Assembly (NCBI GenBank): GCA_028699365.1
Contig: JAQVUQ010000010.1
Span: 1 to 17,476, forward strand
DNA length: 17,476 bases
DNA from: a bacterium
Lineage (GTDB): Bacteria; UBP13; UBA5359
Direction of reading: 5' to 3'
Below are positions 15,208 to 17,476 of the stretch, piece after piece (position 1 is the stretch's first letter; every line of letters starts with the position of its first letter). Made by a program: the position numbers and the translations under genes. The notes below the pieces were generated by a model that was not told the DNA's origin, ran no database searches, and saw nothing but the letters and a program-made list of their open reading frames with translations.

Positions 15208-16419
15208 ATGAAACCTGCCGGACGGCGTTTGGTCATTCCGTTATTACTGGTTGTAATTGCCCTGGTGTTCGGTGTGCGCGGCCTGCTTATTCGGAATACT
15301 CAGGGACCGGTTAAGACGATAGAAGGCAACGGTGTGATAGAGGCTACCGAAGTGAATGTGAGTTCGGAGATCGCTTCCAGGATTCTGTCGGTCGATGTGA
15401 AAGAGGGACAGGATGTCCGGCAGGGACAATTGATAGCCGTGCTGGACGGCGGGCAGTTGGATGGACAGGTTGAGCAGGCCAGGGGGAATCTGACTTCTGC
15501 CGAAGCCTCACTTAAAGACCTCCAGGCCGGTTCGCGTCCGGAGGAGATCCGGCGGATGCAGGCTCAGTATGAGGCGGCACGACGCATTCTGGATCAGGCC
15601 CGTGCCCGGCGTGATCTGGTGAGGGCAGGGAGCAGGCCGGAGCAGATCGGACAGCTTCGTGCCGTGCTGACGCAGGCACAGGTCAGACTGGATGAGGCAC
15701 AGAAAGAATACACGCGAATCGATAACCTGATGTCGGCCGGAGCGGTATCCAGGCAGGCAGCAGATCAGGCTGCCGCAGCGCGTGATGCTGCACGGGCTCA
15801 GGTTGCTGCCGCCCGTGAGCAGTTGGCTATGGCTCAGGCCGGCGCCCGTCCCCAGGAACTGCGCGAGGCAGAGGCCGCTGTAGGGCAGGCCCAGGCTCAG
15901 GTCTCTTCCGCCGGAGCGGCACTTGACCTGGCCCTGGCCGGTCCCCGCCGGGAGACTGTGACTGCCGCCCGGGGACAGGTCGATCAGGCACAGGGGGCAC
16001 TGAACAGCACATTGGCTAAGCATCAACAGACCAGAGTTTACGCACCTTCAAACGGGCGCGTTACACTGCGTAGTCTGGAGCCCGGTGAAGTGGCTTCTCC
16101 GGGAGCGCCCATAATCCGCATGGCTGATTTACGGCATGTCTGGTTGAGAGTATACGTTCCGGAAACACAGATCGGCCTTCTTAAGACCGGACAGCGCGCG
16201 GATGTTACCGTTGATTCCTATCCAGGCAGAATCTTTCACGGCAAGGTTGTTGAGATAGCGCAGGAGCCGGAATTCACGCCCAAGAACGTGCAGACACGGG
16301 AAGAGCGGATCAAGCTGGTATTCGGCGTCAAGGTGGCGGTGGAGAACCCTGCACAGGATCTCAAGCCCGGCATGCCTGCGGATGCCGTGATATACCTGGA
16401 CCGGTACGGTGTCCGGTGA
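15208..16419 (+). CDS. ybhG: YbhG-like membrane-fusion (HlyD-family) efflux subunit with extended coiled coil
   Basis: This 403-residue protein starts at ATG 15208, just behind GAGGAGGAG. A single N-terminal membrane anchor (7-27) is followed by a biotinyl-lipoyl half (NGVIEATEVNVSSEIASRI, 41-59), a long Ala/Gln-rich coiled coil (about 84-275), the second lipoyl half (APSNGRVTLRSLEPGEV, 279-295) and a beta-barrel part with WLRVYVPE. The segment EFTPKNVQTREER (355-367) closely resembles the E. coli YbhG signature around EFTPKTVET. The coiled coil holds four related units beginning AGSRPEE, AGSRPEQ, AGARPQE and AGPRRET (107, 140, 211, 244), spaced 33, 71 and 33 residues. From memory the E. coli protein is about 70 residues shorter. 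It should bridge the inner-membrane ABC pump to an outer-membrane channel. Its stop overlaps the next start (TGATG). Confidence 0.88.
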   Translation: MKPAGRRLVIPLLLVVIALVFGVRGLLIRNTQGPVKTIEGNGVIEATEVNVSSEIASRILSVDVKEGQDVRQGQLIAVLDGGQLDGQVEQARGNLTSAEASLKDLQAGSRPEEIRRMQAQYEAARRILDQARARRDLVRAGSRPEQIGQLRAVLTQAQVRLDEAQKEYTRIDNLMSAGAVSRQAADQAAAARDAARAQVAAAREQLAMAQAGARPQELREAEAAVGQAQAQVSSAGAALDLALAGPRRETVTAARGQVDQAQGALNSTLAKHQQTRVYAPSNGRVTLRSLEPGEVASPGAPIIRMADLRHVWLRVYVPETQIGLLKTGQRADVTVDSYPGRIFHGKVVEIAQEPEFTPKNVQTREERIKLVFGVKVAVENPAQDLKPGMPADAVIYLDRYGVR

Positions 16420-17476
16420 TGTCCGGAGCCGGAAGAAGCGGCAACGCTTGTGTTATGAGGGCCAGAGGCCTGCACCGTAAATTCGGTGCGTTGACGGCGG
16501 TGAATAATCTCGATCTGGAACTGAACAGGTCTGAAATATTCGGCCTGGTTGGTCCGGATGGGGCAGGCAAAACTACGGTTATGCGGCTTCTTTGCGGCAT
16601 ACTTGATCCCTCTGCCGGAGAGGCTACGGTGGCCGGTTTCGACGTCTTCCGCCGCCCGGAGGAAGTCAAGCGGCGTATAGGCTATATGCCGCAGCGTTTC
16701 AGCCTCTATGGCGATCTGACAGTGGCCGAGAATATCTGTTTTTATGCCGGCATCTATCATGTGTCCCGGGTTGAACGGCTTCGCCGGGAGAAAGAACTCC
16801 TGGAATTCAGTCGTCTCGGACCCTTCAGACATCGCCTGGCTCAGGATCTGTCCGGAGGAATGAAACAGAAGCTGGCGCTGATTTGCACCCTTATTCACAC
16901 GCCCGAGGTGCTCTTCCTTGATGAGCCCACTACCGGCGTAGATCCTCTCTCACGCAGGGATTTCTGGAAGATACTCTATGCATTGCCCGGGGAAGGCGTA
17001 GCTGTTTTCGTCAGCACTCCCTATATGGATGAGGCTGAACGTTGTGACCGGGTGGCCTTGATGGATCAGGGCAGGGTGTTGCAGAGCGGTACCCCCGCTT
17101 CTCTGAAAGAGGGTATGCACGGCGATATGCTTGAAGTTACGGCCCAGCCGCAGCGGCATGCCGGAGAAGTGATGTCCGCATTGCCGCAGGTAAGAAGCGT
17201 TCAGATTTTTGGAGATCGTCTGCATGTCGGGGTGGACGATGCCGGTCAAGTGCAGGAGCAGCTTCCGGCTGTTCTGGAGAAGAACGGCATACGCCTGGCA
17301 GGGGTGCGGCGCATCTCTCCCGGTCTGGAAGATGTTTTTGTTTCAATGGTAACCGCCCCTGGCGCCGACGGCGCCGGGGGCGGAAGTCTGACAACCAACA
17401 ACCAACTCGTCCTCCGCAGCAGCACTGCTGCGGAGGGGAGACAGCCGGCAACTGCGCTCGGAGAGCGCACGGCGGT
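16419..17476 (+). CDS. ybhF: YbhF-like ABC exporter ATPase, 3' end outside the window
   Basis: 353 codons are visible and the frame is open at the window end. The ATG at 16419 overlaps the ybhG stop; an internal Met at codon 13 is an alternative start. NBD1 has Walker A GPDGAGKT (45-52), the same Asp-for-Asn variant as E. coli YbhF, Q92, signature LSGGMKQ (144-150) and Walker B VLFLDEP (164-170, E169). The H-loop reads STPYMDEAE, with Pro (P201) in place of His; E. coli YbhF NBD1 also lacks this His, so hydrolysis at this site is probably weakened. After LEDVFVSMV (303-311) comes a Gly/Ala/Ser/Thr linker (312-350) encoded by three hairpin-forming repeats. YbhF is a tandem two-NBD protein, so a second NBD should follow beyond the window, then two YbhS/YbhR-type permeases. 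Confidence 0.88.
   Translation, partial: MSGAGRSGNACVMRARGLHRKFGALTAVNNLDLELNRSEIFGLVGPDGAGKTTVMRLLCGILDPSAGEATVAGFDVFRRPEEVKRRIGYMPQRFSLYGDLTVAENICFYAGIYHVSRVERLRREKELLEFSRLGPFRHRLAQDLSGGMKQKLALICTLIHTPEVLFLDEPTTGVDPLSRRDFWKILYALPGEGVAVFVSTPYMDEAERCDRVALMDQGRVLQSGTPASLKEGMHGDMLEVTAQPQRHAGEVMSALPQVRSVQIFGDRLHVGVDDAGQVQEQLPAVLEKNGIRLAGVRRISPGLEDVFVSMVTAPGADGAGGGSLTTNNQLVLRSSTAAEGRQPATALGERTA
17353..17383. repeat. Strong GC-rich inverted repeat in the ybhF linker
   Basis: CCGCCCCTGGCGCC and GGCGCCGGGGGCGG form a 14-bp stem with one G-T pair around a GAC loop. It lies inside the reading frame, coding for an APGADGAGGG-type stretch right after the first nucleotide-binding domain. Confidence 0.75.
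17411..17436. repeat. Perfect inverted repeat in the ybhF linker
   Basis: CCTCCGCAGCAG and CTGCTGCGGAGG are perfect 12-base arms around CA. It follows the first hairpin by 27 bases, including an ACAACCAACAACCAACT direct-repeat tract (17391-17407). Confidence 0.75.
17450..17469. repeat. Hairpin repeat shared with position 1046
   Basis: AACTGCGCTCGGAGAGCGCA here matches AACAGCGCTCGAAGAGCGCA at 1046-1065 in 18 of 20 bases. Both contain a GCGCTC/GAGCGC stem of six pairs. One copy is intergenic and ends next to a ribosome binding site; this one is in frame inside the ybhF-like gene. Confidence 0.65.

Noticed and set aside
15508-16898. Minus-strand frames opposite ybhG and ybhF (15508-16026, 16236-16898)
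   Set aside because: Both oppose genes with clear family motifs; the frames are composition artefacts of high-GC repeats.
17391-17407. CRISPR-like repeat from the ACAACCAACAACCAACT tract
   Set aside because: It is a short simple direct repeat with no spacers and lies inside a reading frame.

Overview
The window reads as a chromosomal stretch from a Gram-negative, non-enteric bacterium with mid-range GC and free use of the ATA isoleucine codon. Most genes have purine-rich Shine-Dalgarno sites. The pairing of a degenerate trypsin-like protein with PDZ repeats, and the response regulator ending in a CxxC/CxxC module, are combinations I associate with PVC-group bacteria (Planctomycetes, Lentisphaerae, Kiritimatiellota) and Desulfobacterota. 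That lineage guess is weak. There are no rRNAs, tRNAs, CRISPR arrays or transposases.

Region 1 (1-1886, + strand): an envelope pair. It holds the C-terminal part of a three-PDZ protein and an exported trypsin-fold protein that has lost the catalytic His and Ser. They are separated by a repeat-rich intergenic hairpin region.

Region 2 (1891-7905): a signalling block. A TauE/SafE-type permease and a 1367-residue hybrid histidine kinase share the minus strand. Divergent from them, across a 180-bp promoter region, are a stand-alone Hpt protein and a REC protein with a C-terminal cysteine module. The kinase has two receiver domains but no Hpt, so together these look like a split multistep phosphorelay. 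Just behind, an alpha/beta hydrolase follows the REC gene by 12 bp and may share its transcript.

Region 3 (7918-13608): an envelope-polysaccharide block. On + are the esterase-like hydrolase, a GINT1_N-type beta-propeller protein and a GT4 glycosyltransferase. Converging on - are a Wzx-like flippase and a CapK/PaaK-like adenylate-forming enzyme. The glycosyltransferase and CapK frames overlap tail to tail by 177 bp.

Region 4 (about 13640-14451): a promoter, a long leader with strong nested RNA hairpins and a possible 40-42-codon small ORF, an 11-bp terminator-like stem, then a 170-residue orphan protein. This is the least explained part of the window.

Region 5 (14489-17476): an efflux operon with the same order as the start of E. 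coli cecR-ybhGFSR: a TetR regulator with a clear palindromic operator over its own -10, a YbhG-like membrane-fusion protein with extra coiled-coil repeats, and a YbhF-like ATPase cut off by the window end. The ATPase's inter-domain linker is encoded by three consecutive strong inverted repeats, the last of which recurs (18 of 20 bases) near position 1050.
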